Positions 1 to 9,879 of a DNA stretch of 28,096 bases are shown one piece after another (the first letter of the stretch is position 1; every line of letters starts with the position of its first letter). Origin of the DNA: Chara braunii. Lineage: Eukaryota; Streptophyta; Charophyceae; Charales; Characeae. The notes beneath the pieces are model-generated. The model made no database searches. It had not been told where the DNA came from and worked only from the letters and a program-made list of their open reading frames with translations. The stretch spans positions 2,008,564 to 2,036,659 of the forward strand of contig BFEA01000154.1 of NCBI GenBank assembly GCA_003427395.1. Reading direction: 5' to 3'. Both the position numbers and the translations under genes were made by a program.

Positions 1-837
1 GCTGATCGAACGCGAGGTCGATGGAACATTTCAATTGTGACATTTGCATTGGGCGTGTGACGACACTAACATCTCTGGTAGGTGGGGGGGCCGGCAGGTT
101 GAAGGGGGTGGTGGAGGCTGATTGTGGAAAGCTTGAAACTTTAGAACAACCCCTCCTCGTCCCATGCGGTCAACCTGTTTCCTCGGCAATAGCTCCAGAT
201 GGGACCCAAAACGCTGCCCCTCTCAGTCCGCACGGTCACGCACCGTATGCTGAACACCAAGTGACATGCGGAGGCCCACCCCATCCGCTCCCATCGCAGG
301 ACACAAAAAACAAAACGGAAGATGATTCGAATTGAGGTTGTCCACCAATCACGGGATGCCACGACCGCTGACACACGATGAGGACGGAGCAAGCAGGCGC
401 AGACAAGTTCAGGTTTCTGGATTTTCCCGCCCCCCACACCGTCGCACACTGTCGGAAACTACAACTGCACGGCGCATGTGGGTCCCGGCCCCAGGGTGCC
501 TTGAGATTCAGGGGGGCCGCCTTCACTTAGGGCGGGCGCGTGCCTGCTGCAGGGCCCTATGCCGAGGCATAAACCCTCGCACTTCACTGTATTATGGGAA
601 TTTGTAGCCCTAAACCAAGCAGTTGTTTTATAGGCCAGGGATCCTAATTGTGAATTTTACAATTCCAGGCATCTAGCTATTGCAATCAAATAATAGTATG
701 GGTTTATTGAAATGTTTAACAGATTATGTTAATGTTGCTCCCTGCCAATCTGAACTTGTAAAGTTTTTAGTACTTCTCTTTATCTAAGATGGCATGATGT
801 CCTCCCAGTGGGTCAGTTTGTACTCCTATGTAAGAGG
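1..837. other. No recognisable gene or repeat
   Basis: The first 600 bases are fairly GC-rich and hold short overlapping open frames on both strands. None has a recognisable motif, a long uninterrupted frame or a convincing splice context. From about 600 the sequence becomes AT-rich with no clear repeat. I see nothing that I can name. Confidence 0.5.
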
Positions 838-1190
838 GACGCTGGACCCGTTTTCCAGCAGATGGAGCAACCACATGCTCCACCGCTTGTGCAGGCCCCC
901 GTCAATTCCTTTGAGTTTCAGCTTTGCGACCGTACTCCCCAGGCGGAGTGTTTAACGTGTTAGCTAGGTCCCTCATCGAATCGCCCCCAAAAACCACCGG
1001 GCATAGACCAAGGACCAACACTCATCGTTTACGGCATGGACTACCAGGGTCGTTTTGAATTTAAATCAAAAATGACTATATCATTTTCTCACCAATGGAT
1101 CGGAGCCACCCACAAGAAAATTTGGGTCCCGATGGTTCTCTTACCAGTGTGGGAACGCAGGTCTTCCCAGGGTGCTTTTCTATAAAAATA
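838..1190 (+). repeat. R1 SINE-like copy split by mitochondrial rRNA fragment
   Basis: Bases 838-868 match the core of a repeat seen several times in this window (called R1): the hairpin half-sites GCTGGACCCG and CCAGCA, followed by GATGGAGCA. The stretch with CTCCCCACCAATA between them is deleted. After the organelle-derived block, 1128-1190 resumes R1-like sequence. GGTTCTCTTACCA is shared with the copy at 24423-24574, followed by a GGTGCTTTT motif and an A-rich tail (TAAAAATAAATAAATAAA). The two halves lie in the same order and orientation as in the 24423 copy. The inference is that rRNA-derived DNA was inserted into, or captured within, an R1 element. Confidence 0.6.
869..1050 (-). rRNA. 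Partial mitochondrial-type SSU rRNA (nuclear insertion)
   Basis: Read on the plus strand, this is the reverse complement of a bacterial-type small-subunit rRNA, roughly the E. coli 790-955 region. It contains the universal block CCGTCAATTCCTTTGAGTTT and CTTGTGCAGGCCCCC, then GCGACCGTACTCCCCAGGCG, TTTAACGTGTTAGCTA, ACACTCATCGTTTACGGC and GGACTACCAGGGT. It stops abruptly before the usual TATCTAATCC. Nuclear 18S would read TTTAAGTTTC after the universal primer site, and plastid 16S differs in the CTTGCGACC segment, so a plant-type mitochondrial origin is most likely. It is a fragment only, about 180 nt of a gene of 1.5 kb or more, and repeat sequence lies on both sides. I therefore read it as a nuclear mitochondrial insertion and not a functional gene. 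Confidence 0.85.
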
Positions 1191-1316
1191 AATAAATAAA
1201 GATTGGATGATGTGTCCGTTATTTGCTTTTAGGTTCCAGATTCCCTGACATGTGTGTTCTTTTGTCTGTGTATGCTCCAAAAACTTCTGTTGTTATTTAT
1301 GTCATTTCTGCCTCAG

Positions 1317-2426
1317 CCTTGGGAACAGTCAGTGACTGTGGGTAGTGGAGAAACAAATCTGGAGAAATCAGATTTGCAGTCCAGCAGCTGCACACCAGCA
1401 TCCTCTGAGTCAGCAGCATCCAAGAGCGGTCCTGAAGGCAACCATGACATAATGAGAAAATTTTCAAAGGCCTCTTGTAGCACTGTGCCCAATATCTCTT
1501 CAAGTGCAGCGAGTGGTGTCACTGAAGAGAGGATACCGTGGTGGCGTCAAAATCCGAAGGTGTCTGCTTCTGCAAGCTCTGCTCCGACCGCCCCCGCGCC
1601 ATCGACTACTGGTAGCACAGCACGCGCTGCGGTAGCCCCAAGTTCTGTGGCCCCATACCCTAGACACTCGCCAAGCATTAGTGCAGCTTTTGGCAAGCGG
1701 CAGATTCTTCCCTCCAGACAACCATCAAGTCCCCCAGCAAATCCTCAACCAGCCACAGTAGAAAGGAGGCCACCAGGGAACCTTCCAGGTGGTCCCAGGC
1801 CTGCAGCTGTTCATCCGTCCTCACCCATCACCTTACCACAAGCTTCGACACCTACATTGCATATCAAGGGAGTTGCTGTAGATAGGATGTTAAATGAAGT
1901 CCAAAGCAGCGGCATGGAACCGACAAGGCATGGAATGAAGATGGCAGACCACAGTGGTGTGGCCAGTCATCCGAGCAGCACAACTATAGCCGACTGCAGC
2001 AGCTCGGCATCAGAGGAAATTGCAGTGGCTTTTGATCGTAAGCTGCATGCCCACGGGAAGGAAGCCATGCTGCTTGAAACTCAAGATGTGATGCTGCCAA
2101 AGGGCGTTGCGCCCTCTGCATCAGTGGCGGAAGGGCTTGAACCTATGTCTCGCTCGACCTGGTCAGCTGCAGTGCCCCAAAAAACAGTACTGCAAAGTGC
2201 ACTTGCAGCATTGGGCTACGAGATTTCCATCCGAGAACAGAGAACCCCTGCCACGGAGGAAGAAGACATTCGAGGCAAAGGAGAGGCCGTGTGCACCGAG
2301 CTTGCCATGAACATGAATGGGCAGTACTCAAGTAGTGACTCGAGTGACGGGCATCCATCCGTAAGAGGAGTCGTAGCCACACGTTCTGCGGGCAGAAAGG
2401 ATTTGCTCACAGAGATAGAGATTTGA
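1317..2426 (+). CDS. Unrecognised Ser/Pro/Ala-rich protein, probable 3' terminal exon
   Basis: One open frame runs from 1254 to a TGA at 2424-2426. I place the start of coding at 1317 because a pyrimidine-rich tract ending CTGCCTCAG (AG at 1315-1316) looks like a splice acceptor, and the frame is in phase there (P-W-E-Q-S-V). The upstream residues, Met-Phe-Phe-Cys-Leu and so on, look like translated intron. About 370 residues follow. They are rich in Ser, Pro, Ala and Thr with low-complexity runs. An RIPWWRQNPK motif lies near residue 95 of the open frame, and a mildly acidic segment (ATEEEDIRGKGEAVC) near residue 335. I see no membrane segment, zinc motif or catalytic signature; it is probably mostly disordered. 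I do not recognise the family. The length and amino-acid mix argue for real coding, but no upstream exons could be identified. Confidence 0.55.
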   Translation, partial: PWEQSVTVGSGETNLEKSDLQSSSCTPASSESAASKSGPEGNHDIMRKFSKASCSTVPNISSSAASGVTEERIPWWRQNPKVSASASSAPTAPAPSTTGSTARAAVAPSSVAPYPRHSPSISAAFGKRQILPSRQPSSPPANPQPATVERRPPGNLPGGPRPAAVHPSSPITLPQASTPTLHIKGVAVDRMLNEVQSSGMEPTRHGMKMADHSGVASHPSSTTIADCSSSASEEIAVAFDRKLHAHGKEAMLLETQDVMLPKGVAPSASVAEGLEPMSRSTWSAAVPQKTVLQSALAALGYEISIREQRTPATEEEDIRGKGEAVCTELAMNMNGQYSSSDSSDGHPSVRGVVATRSAGRKDLLTEIEI

Positions 2427-3030
2427 TAGCAGAGGGAGTTTGGCAAAGGCTTCTGGGGATGGATACCTCTGCGGATGGTTAGACCAGCTCTCAATGAGGC
2501 ATCTTACGAAGTGGCCGCATGCACATCTGCCTGACTGAAAATGTGTCTTTCACAAGAAAGTCGAAGAAACAGATGTTGCTCTCGCCTCTTGCGAGTTCCT
2601 GGGCAGATCGGGTGTCTAATCCCTCCCTCCGCCCCCTTCCCTTCCAAGGTTTCTAAGGACAAACATCCATGCATCAGTAATTTGCATGGCCTTCCCTTTC
2701 TGGAAATGTGGAAGTTGAGTGCAGGGTGTGGTGGTGGGTATCTCGCTTCTTTAGTGGCATATGACTGAGCAGATAAGATTCACAGCAGCTAACTTCGCAA
2801 AGTGAAGTGAATGACTGGTGGCTGCAGGCAGTCCTCTTGTTCCTAGTTGCTTGGGCTAGTCACAAGTCAATCTCAACACCTTGGCATCCAGCCAATCTTG
2901 GTAACTTGATATGTGTTCTGTCCTCGTCTTCGTGATAGTGAAGTCGGAGCTGACATTCAGAGGCTGGAGGATCCTTGCAAGTACCAGCTGCAGAACTTGT
3001 GAAGATGTGGGGCTCGGTCAGCAGTATAGA
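2427..3030. other. Possible 3' UTR, then unassigned sequence
   Basis: This follows the stop of the 1317-2426 exon. It holds a short open frame (2541-2768) without recognisable motifs. GGGTGTCTAATCCC near 2610 resembles a bacterial SSU rRNA primer block but has no rRNA sequence around it. I could not identify a convincing polyadenylation site or gene. Confidence 0.4.
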
Positions 3031-3031
3031 G

Positions 3032-3278
3032 ATCAAGGGAATCGGCCAACTGTCCATTTCCAGTCTTGCCACTCAAAGGACCAGTACATGTCAGCTATCG
3101 GCCGCGGGCCCCTTGCGGAGGCCGCCCACCGTCAATTCATTTTATCTATGGCGCTCGGCCTCCTAAATTTTCGGAGAGGATCAAAACAGGTTCTTCAGTT
3201 GCCTGAGGCCATGTACTGGTGGTTTAAAATATGTATCAGTAGGCATCAAGGGAATCGACCAACTGTCCATTTCCAATC
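3032..3278. repeat. 34-bp direct repeat pair flanking a MITE
   Basis: ATCAAGGGAATCG followed by CCAACTGTCCATTTCCA occurs at 3032-3065 and again at 3245-3278 with few mismatches, about 213 bp apart. The small inverted-repeat element at 3080-3227 sits between the copies. The repeat is too long for an ordinary target-site duplication, so a local segmental duplication is more likely. Confidence 0.7.
3080..3227. mobile_element. MITE, TTAA-type family, degenerate copy
   Basis: The ends are inverted: ACCAGTACATG on the left and CATGTACTGGTGGTTTA on the right, where the right end is followed by AA, giving TTTAA. The inner left sequence TCAGCTATCGGCCGCGG parallels the CCAGCTATAGGCCGCGG of the better preserved element at 16953-17162. 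The interior is GC-rich and non-coding. The left TTAA has decayed (AAGGA). This is a third member of that family in the window. Confidence 0.65.
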
Positions 3279-3279
3279 G

Positions 3280-5560
3280 CTTAGCATACAGCATAATTCC
3301 TCGACAGCTAATACATCTAGCTTGTACAAATTGTCTTTTATGTCAATTGGAAAATAGAAATTAAACCCCCAGTGGAACCAAGCATCTAATTTCCTACACG
3401 GACTTTTGCGCGGGCCTAAGAAATCCAAATCCTCGCTGTCCACTATTTGTCTGGCGCTGCCAGCCTTTTCCCGACGGAGTCTTACGGCTGACCTGTGTTA
3501 ACCAGAAGGGGGGGTTGCAATCGTTGGGCCGTCCACTGGGGGTTTAAGGCTGGTCAAACCATGGATGGTTTATGATGGCCGGAACCAGTGGCTCTGTCAT
3601 TGCGAGCTATGTGAGAGAAGAGGATATTAGATACCTACACACATGATCAACTTTTTTGCACTTGAGTACATGTATTAATTACAGTGTCCGAAAGGCAGTT
3701 CACTCGATCGAGCAATAGAATGTAAGAACATTCGTGACAGGAATGTTTGGGCAACGCCTATTGCCTCCAAACATAACGGACAAGTAGCAGGCTCTCAAAA
3801 GGAACATGTACCATGCCCTCAAAAAATAGGCTTAGTTCACATGAGGTCTCAATATGTTTTCGAAAACGTGGGTTAGAGGTACGAGGTGAGGTTCTTCAAC
3901 TCTTATTTCTCATGTTTACCAAGATCATTTTGTTGTACCCCTTTGGTTGACTTGTTGTAGTCTAGTTAGTGTGCAATTTTGACATTGCAGCGTTATAGAT
4001 TCCTTCTCTAATTTCGGAGAGTCGTCCTGATTGAAAAGGTGTGATTCTTACTTGTGGAGCAAGAAGAAAAGAGTATTATGATTGCTATAGCCATTCCCGG
4101 CATTCCACGATATTTCCATTGTCAGTGGCTATGTTTGCAGTATTGAGGGCTCCCAATGTATAGAGTTCCTGATATAGTTGTCGTTGTCTTTCAACTCTTG
4201 AGGTTTCATGTTCGCTGGCTATTTCCCCTCATTTGTCTCTTTTCTTCCCCACAAGCTCTTTAGTTTTCGAAACATTTGTCAGTTCAACATCTTCAACCAA
4301 TGGGGAAGTGTTTCTAATAATGACTCTCTATTCCTTTTTGGTTTGGACTTGATATGGGGAGCCAAAGTTGGGTGATAGTTCTAAACGTTCCTTGGAGAAT
4401 CCAAGGTCCACTCGTGTGATCATACCAGCAATGGTGGTTATACCTTGGGTTGTGTATTGAGAAAGATCAATCTATTGTCTGAGGCAATGAGACAACATCG
4501 AATTTATCAACAAAATTCAAACACGATACATTAAAGTAGGATGACAGATATTTGGATTCTTAAACGCTGGCATCCTTTGTTTACAATGGGTGTTATTATT
4601 GTTTGTATAGTGTACACCAAATTGATTGTTAGTGCCCACACACAATGCAAAGTAGTGTATGAAAGTGTTACCACCAGTAGTATTTATGCTCTTTGACTTT
4701 TATTTTTCTTCCTCTATATTTTTTTTTTATACCCGTGTTTGACATACAATATATTTTTCTCCATATCGAGTTCTGAATATATTAGTATCAATGAGCACTT
4801 TGTGCCTTCTACGGCCCTAGTGAGCAATAGAACAAAATCATCAGCTGATATAAAACTTTTGTTCTGACAAACGAAGGTTTTGCTTTCGCATTTGTTTGTT
4901 TGTTTCTTGGAGATCCGTCGGCTTTACGCCTCTTTCTAATCCCAATTTCAGAATTACAGACCCTTTCAATCCATTACATACGATGTTTTTTTCACCGCCA
5001 GCGGAACTTCTCAAGTACATCAACAAGTGGAAATGCGTAGAATAATGTTCGATCCTCGGGGAGAAATTATTGATTTACCTATTTGAAGTAATTTTAGAGA
5101 GGGACTTTCTTTAACATAATATATTTTATCTTGTTATGGTGTAAGAAAAGGTGTTGTAGATACTACAATAAGAACTTTGGATTCAGGACACCTTACTATA
5201 CGATTAATAAATGTCGCTCAACTTATAGTAGTTTTGAAAACTGATTGTAAAACTAATAATTGTATTCACGATGTTTAACAATGATATAAAAATGCTACAA
5301 AAAAGCTCAAGCAAGCAAATATAGATCTAGAAAAGTCAAATTTAATAATAATGGAATCCATATTTAAGGCTTTACTCAAATAGAGATTTTAAAAAATGAG
5401 TTAATTTATTATGCACATCGTGACTGTAAACATTTAGAAGAATAAAAACATAATAGTCATTCATTTGAAAGAACAATGTTTACAGTTATTCGGACTTATT
5501 CCTTCATTTGAAAGATCATAATGTATTCGAAATCAGTAATTTCATTAATAAAAAAAGGTA
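3280..5560. other. AT-rich intergenic DNA
   Basis: More than 2 kb without a plausible gene. Open frames are short and motif-free; the longest is a 61-codon frame on the minus strand at 4841-5026. Base composition becomes strongly AT-rich after about 4500. I see no tRNA, no clear inverted repeat and no poly(A)-tailed element in this stretch. Confidence 0.6.
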
Positions 5561-5876
5561 AAAATACCTAGGCTACCATTCGTGCCGCTCGGGTCACCCT
5601 ATTTTCCTAGGCGGCCCAGTCATGCAAGGACTACTAAGGTCCAACCAAAAAAAAAAAAAAAAGGGAAAACCCAAAAAATCCGAAAAATAAACTGAGCAAC
5701 TTTTGTTTCAGGGTCACATCGAAATTCTTTACCAAATTTAAAATAAAAATAAAAATAACAATTTAAAAGTAATTTATATTTTTATATTTTTATATTTTTA
5801 TATTTTTATATTTTTATATTTCTTTTTGGCCCAGGCGGGCAAGTGGACCCGGGCCACTCTGGTAGCCTAGAAAAAT
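5561..5876. mobile_element. Foldback element with GC-rich arms and AT-rich core
   Basis: The left arm 5561-5618 (AAATACCTAGGCTACCATT, then CGCTCGGGTCACC and TAGGCGGCCCAG) is approximately the inverse of the right arm 5824-5876 (TTTGGCCCAGGCGGGC, then GGACCCGGGCCACTCTGG and TAGCCTAGAAAAATAC). The arms are about 50 bp and imperfect. The core holds a poly-A tract and an (ATTTTTAT)n tract. There is no transposase, so this is a non-autonomous foldback or MITE-like element. Bases 5685-5752 in the core match inverted sequence at 9648-9710, which shows that the core is a dispersed repeat. Confidence 0.65.
5769..5822. repeat. (ATTTTTAT)n short tandem repeat
   Basis: An 8-base unit ATTTTTAT is repeated about six times with almost no variation, inside the AT-rich core of the foldback element at 5561-5876. 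Confidence 0.9.
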
Positions 5877-5989
5877 ACATAAATATAATTTTTTTGTAAT
5901 ATAATTAATGAAATTTAACATAATTGAAAATGTATATGTATATCATAGTATGTCTATAATACTCTATAATAGTCTATATCATAATTGGA

Positions 5990-6012
5990 AATATATATAT
6001 ATATATATATAT
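5990..6012. repeat. (AT)n microsatellite
   Basis: A pure run of alternating A and T just upstream of the hammerhead ribozyme. A shorter run lies downstream near 6196-6206. Confidence 0.9.
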
Positions 6013-6066
6013 GATTTTGGTTAAGGTAGATTATCATTTACAGTGTAATCAGTGAGGGGATTCTGG

Positions 6067-6122
6067 AGACTGTTGAGGGTTCAGCCTCCTGATGAGTCGG
6101 TGGAACTCCGACGAAACAGTTT
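6067..6122 (+). ncRNA. Hammerhead ribozyme, type III
   Basis: All invariant core elements of a hammerhead self-cleaving RNA are present in order. Stem III pairs 6067-6073 with 6116-6122 (7 bp, one G-U). The cleavage triplet GUU is at 6072-6074, with the predicted cut after 6074. Stem I is GAGG (6075-6078) with CCUC (6085-6088), closing a 6-nt loop. The catalytic box CUGAUGA is at 6089-6095. Stem II is GUCGG (6096-6100) with CCGAC (6108-6112), closing a 7-nt loop. The second box GAAA is at 6113-6116. The open end at stem III makes it type III. An alternative type I reading, using GUC at 6123-6125 as cleavage site, leaves only one stem I pair next to the core and is much poorer. In plants, type III hammerheads are typical of retrozymes (small LTR-type non-autonomous retroelements whose RNAs circularise). 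I see no primer-binding site, LTR pair or second copy here, so this may be a solo relic. Confidence 0.9.
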
Positions 6123-6129
6123 GTCGCAG

Positions 6130-6574
6130 CCCTTCGTTTGTTGTCCTCTTCTCTCTCTCTGCCTACGGTTTACCGGGCAGTTCTATTTGTGACGATATAT
6201 ATATATAATCTAATGTATAATATATGTAACTAATGTACAATATATGTAATAAATATATTAAAATATATGTAATAAATTAGGAAGTTTTTCATCCCCGATC
6301 GGGCCTACAGGGCTAGGCAACCGGGTGTAACACCCTTGGTACCCTGGCGTGAAAAAAAAATAAAAATAAAAATGTTTTTCTGTAGGGAACCAAATTCAGG
6401 CTCGTTGTCAAAGGGGGAAAGGGGGGTATAAATTGTTTTTAAAGGGGCTAAGAGGGGTTAAAGGGGAGTCTTTTAGTGTGATTTTACTTTTGTTTTTTAA
6501 TCTCCGATTCAGTTTGGAATTGTGATGTGACTCTTAGCCAAAAGTTGTTTGTATTGCAATTTTATACAACATAT

Positions 6575-6575
<1 letters not shown>
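6130..6575. other. AT-rich spacer with a short GC-rich block
   Basis: Mostly AT-rich DNA. A GC-richer block at 6290-6350 (GGGCTAGGCAACCGGGTG, then CCTTGGTACCCTGGCGTG) is followed by an A-rich stretch, resembling the GC head plus A-tract layout of the 5561-5876 element, but I found no matching inverted arm. G-runs occur at 6411-6470. No gene is seen. Confidence 0.4.
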
Positions 6576-6608
<33 letters not shown>

Positions 6609-6710
6609 GTGGGGGCTGCTCGGAATCCTGCCCGAGGGTCATGTCCAGCTGGGCACCAGGTCGTGTATCCGGGCACAATTTATTACCACCAGAAACCCAA
6701 CCTATATGAG
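6576..6710 (-). mobile_element. Poly(A)-tailed retroposon 3' end (minus strand)
   Basis: A run of 31 T (6576-6606) on the plus strand is followed by about 100 bp of GC-rich unique sequence in an AT-rich neighbourhood. Read on the minus strand, this is a non-coding body ending in a poly(A) tail, the form expected of a retroposed transcript or truncated SINE/LINE. I could not delimit a target-site duplication, and the body matches no other repeat in this window. Confidence 0.45.
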
Positions 6711-9119
6711 TGAAAACAAGTTTGTTCATGCTAACTGGTTTGCCACAACAACAACATTGCATTATCCAAGAGAGAACATTATTCAATTATCCTATTATGG
6801 CCTATTACGTTTGTTAAACTTCGTTGTGATTTTCATAAAGTACATATTTTTGGTAATATTAAAAAAATACAAAATGATATTGGAAAGTTTTTCTCCCTAT
6901 AGGTACTCAATTGACAAATTATTTTATTATGAGTTTGTTCTCTGGGGTTGGGGCTTAATCTTTCTTTAATAATTTATTTGGTTATTTAAAGTGGATAATA
7001 CTATACGTATTCCTCCTCTATTTTTGTTTTTGCTTGATTGAAGTTTATTGCATAATTATTTCAAAACGATAGGCAAAACATTGTTTACCTTTTTTATTTT
7101 AAAAGTCGAGCTTTACATTCTCATAATTGGTTTCCCTCGAGGGGATTCCCCCCCCCCCCGCCCTCAATGTAGTGACTAATGTTAGGTTCTTCCCTTTTAT
7201 TTTGTTTCTCTTAAGTCATCAGTACTTGTAAATTTTTTTCTCCCGATACATATTTACATTATGTGTCAATGAAAAACAAACCTTCAACAACGCATCTTTT
7301 TTTTTTGACTGGTACCGCCAACCACTTTGGTTTCGTAGCACTGTTCATTTGAAGAAGCCGGATGACCACGATTTCAATTCTCAAGTTTGCCTGAGCGTGG
7401 TAATTGTGGTTTTAAACATATTGTGTTAATCAAGAAAAATAGGAAAATTAGTACCGATGAATGACCAATAAGGAAACCAATTGCATGAGGGGGAAAGCAT
7501 AAAATACTTGATACAAATAATGGGAAGGGGCAGTGACGAGGGGCAAATAAGGGGTAATGATCACTTTTCATGAATACATAACAAATTATGTAATAATTGG
7601 TTAGTAAAACCAATCAAGTTCAAATTGAGCTTGCAATAAGTTTTTTTTTTTAAATAACTCATTTTAGTCAAAATAACAAAAGTTAAATAGCAATACGTAA
7701 AAGGGGGGAGAGGGGGAAACATTTACTGACTCGAGTGAAAAAAATTGATAAATTTTACCAAATAATTATAGTTTGTTAAGTTAGGGCATATGACTTGATA
7801 ATAACAAAGAGCAATATTTTTTCAAATAGTAAAAAATGTTACAAAGGTATATGTAATATTCGGATATTGAAAAGTAGTGTATGAAATAATTTTAGAGATA
7901 ATTAGCAGTTGAGAAAAAATATAGAAATAAAAGTTAATAGCAAGTAAATTTTTTCTTTAATACACAACACACACAAACCCTTCCACTTTGGAGGGCACCA
8001 ATGTAGTTACTCATCTCCGACGAGCAAAAAACAAGATTTTTGAAAAAATTAAATGAAAATCATCCATCCTTGGTCACGAAGGACCACTAGCAAAATTTTA
8101 TTTCTATAGGGAAATACCTCAAAGGCGTGCCGAAGAGGGAGATCAACAAGTAAAGGTCGTAGAGGTACCACGCCTTTGTTCACCTCACCCTGTGCCCTTC
8201 CCTCCGTCCTCATCAACTGAACCGAAAGTCACGAATGTTTAATAATATATTAGCATCCTACATCTACCAAGTGAAATTTAACACTGTTTTGTATAACTTT
8301 TATTAAAGGGTTTGATGTCGCGTTACACTTAAACCAAAAAAAAAAAAATGTGTCCACAAAATAGTATGACTAATTCGAAATAGATAAATGTAACTTAATT
8401 TGTTTATATCAATAACCTAATTCCATACGACTAATCTTGTGAATAGGCGAAATAGTGACATACATATCAAGGAAGAGTAACAAAAACTTATGTTGAATAA
8501 TAACATACTTTATTATAGTTTTTGACACTTTCACACACCACGCCCAATCGATATCATGCACCCAGGTATCTAGCTTTAGTGTTTCATTTATACTGGTTAT
8601 TTATAAAATATCAACAAGATCCCCCTTATATTCGGTTTTTGAAATACTTCATACAATTGAGCTAATTAGACGATAAAAAATGATTATTGGTTTTAATCGC
8701 CATTATAAATCGTTGTCTTTTACCTTTGTTTTCCTCTACTTCATTTCTTTACTAATCTTAGGGTATTAAAAAAACAGTTAAAAGAGTCATAAAAAACCAA
8801 AACCATCTCGAAGGTTGTTCCAACTCCACATCACAATAATACATCAAATAAATTTAATGTCTACTTTGCATGAAGATGGTTAAGCAAAATAAAAAATAAA
8901 TAAAAAAATTTATTGCTCATAAGGAGATAACCATATGAAGAAAATACCTATTAATGTGCGTAATCATATATCCAGTGAATGTATCATTGTATGAATATCT
9001 TGCAGCTTCACGTCTTAAATTGAAAACATTACTATAATTTTTATTTTTTTCCCCCTATATCAGTTTTGAAGTTGCATAAAACGTCAATATAATATTGTTT
9101 GTAAATAATATTATTATCA
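6711..9119. other. AT-rich intergenic DNA
   Basis: About 2.4 kb with no recognisable gene. Open frames are AT-driven and lack motifs. A C-run lies at 7147-7158. An inverted pair CAAAGGCGTG (about 8120) and CACGCCTTTG (about 8168) is the only clear small structure. Homopolymer A and T tracts are common. Confidence 0.6.
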
Positions 9120-9222
9120 CCAGGGTTGTCAGGCTCAACGTACAGAGGCCCATGAGCTGACCCCCGAACGTTCGGGTCCTCGTACGGGGTCCGAACTTGA
9201 AGGGGTTCGGACTCTGCTAAAT
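9120..9222. repeat. GC-rich palindrome cluster
   Basis: A GC island in AT-rich DNA. It contains the perfect palindrome CCCGAACGTTCGGG and, just after it, a hairpin of GTCCGAAC with GTTCGGAC. It resembles a GC-rich terminal arm of a foldback element like the one at 5561-5876. The sequence at 9648-9710, which matches that element's core in inverse orientation, lies on the same side of it. Confidence 0.5.
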
Positions 9223-9271
9223 ATTTTGATATGTAAATAATAAATATATATATATTTTTTATTTTTTTTTT

Positions 9272-9590
9272 GTGATTTCTTTATGATGTAAGGTATCTCC
9301 CTCTTAAGTTTGAAGCCATTCTGTTCAGCTAAAAAAAAAAGAAAAAATCGGCAAAGATGGTGGTGTCAAAACTTGCTTGCCCACTCACTAGTGTTTTTTT
9401 TTTTCTCTTTCACTTTTTGTTTCTCTTTTATTTCGGGGCATGAAAAAAATTATTATTTTTTTAAACTTTATTTGTAGATTCTCTATTATGTAAGATACAC
9501 GTATATAAATTTTCATGGCATTTGTCACAACCCAAAAGAAATGAAAAATCGCCAAAGATGGTGGTGTAAAAAATGTGCTCGCCCACTCAA
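9272..9590. repeat. Tandem duplication, about 200-bp unit
   Basis: Copy 1 (9272-9388) and copy 2 (9473-9590) share GATTTCTTTATGATGTAAG-like starts, an A-rich tract, the block AAAAATCGGCAAAGATGGTG and the ending GCCCACTCA. The copies are diverged, with indels in the homopolymer tracts. No coding potential. Confidence 0.75.
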
Positions 9591-9647
9591 TAATTCCATT
9601 ATCGAATTTCTCGTTTTATTTCAATTATTATTTATTTTTAGTATTTG

Positions 9648-9710
9648 ATTTTTATTTCAAATTTGGTAAAGAATTTAGATGTCACGTTGAGGCAAATGTT
9701 GTTTAGTTTA
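9648..9710 (-). repeat. Inverted copy of the 5685-5752 repeat
   Basis: The reverse complement reads AACATTTGCCTCAACGTGAC, then ATTCTTTACCAAATTT and an A/T-rich tail. It closely parallels GCAACTTTTGTTTCAGGGTC and ATTCTTTACCAAATTT at 5695-5740. This shows a dispersed AT-rich repeat family with copies on opposite strands. Confidence 0.7.
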
Positions 9711-9741
9711 TTCTTCTGCATAACATAGATATTGTTTTAGA

Positions 9742-9762
9742 TTTTTTTTTTTTTTTTTTTTT
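9742..9762. repeat. Poly-T tract (possible retroposon tail)
   Basis: A pure run of 21 T marks a sharp change from AT-rich sequence to the GC-richer repeat region that begins at 9763. Its position suggests the poly(A) tail of a minus-strand insertion, but no target duplication could be delimited. Confidence 0.5.
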
Positions 9763-9879
9763 ACCCCATTTAAAGATGGGAATACCTGCCATACCCAGCT
9801 CCGGTGTCCAGCTTGCATCAGTACCCGAAAAAATGTATGTGCAATGATCTGTACACCCATGTTGGAAGAGGGCCAAGGT

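Noticed and set aside
2610-2625. GGGTGTCTAATCCC resembling a bacterial SSU rRNA primer site
   Set aside because: Only this short string matches; the surrounding bases show no rRNA similarity.
6089-6125. Type I hammerhead reading with GUC cleavage site at 6123-6125
   Set aside because: Stem I next to the core would have only one pair, while the type III fold gives three good helices.
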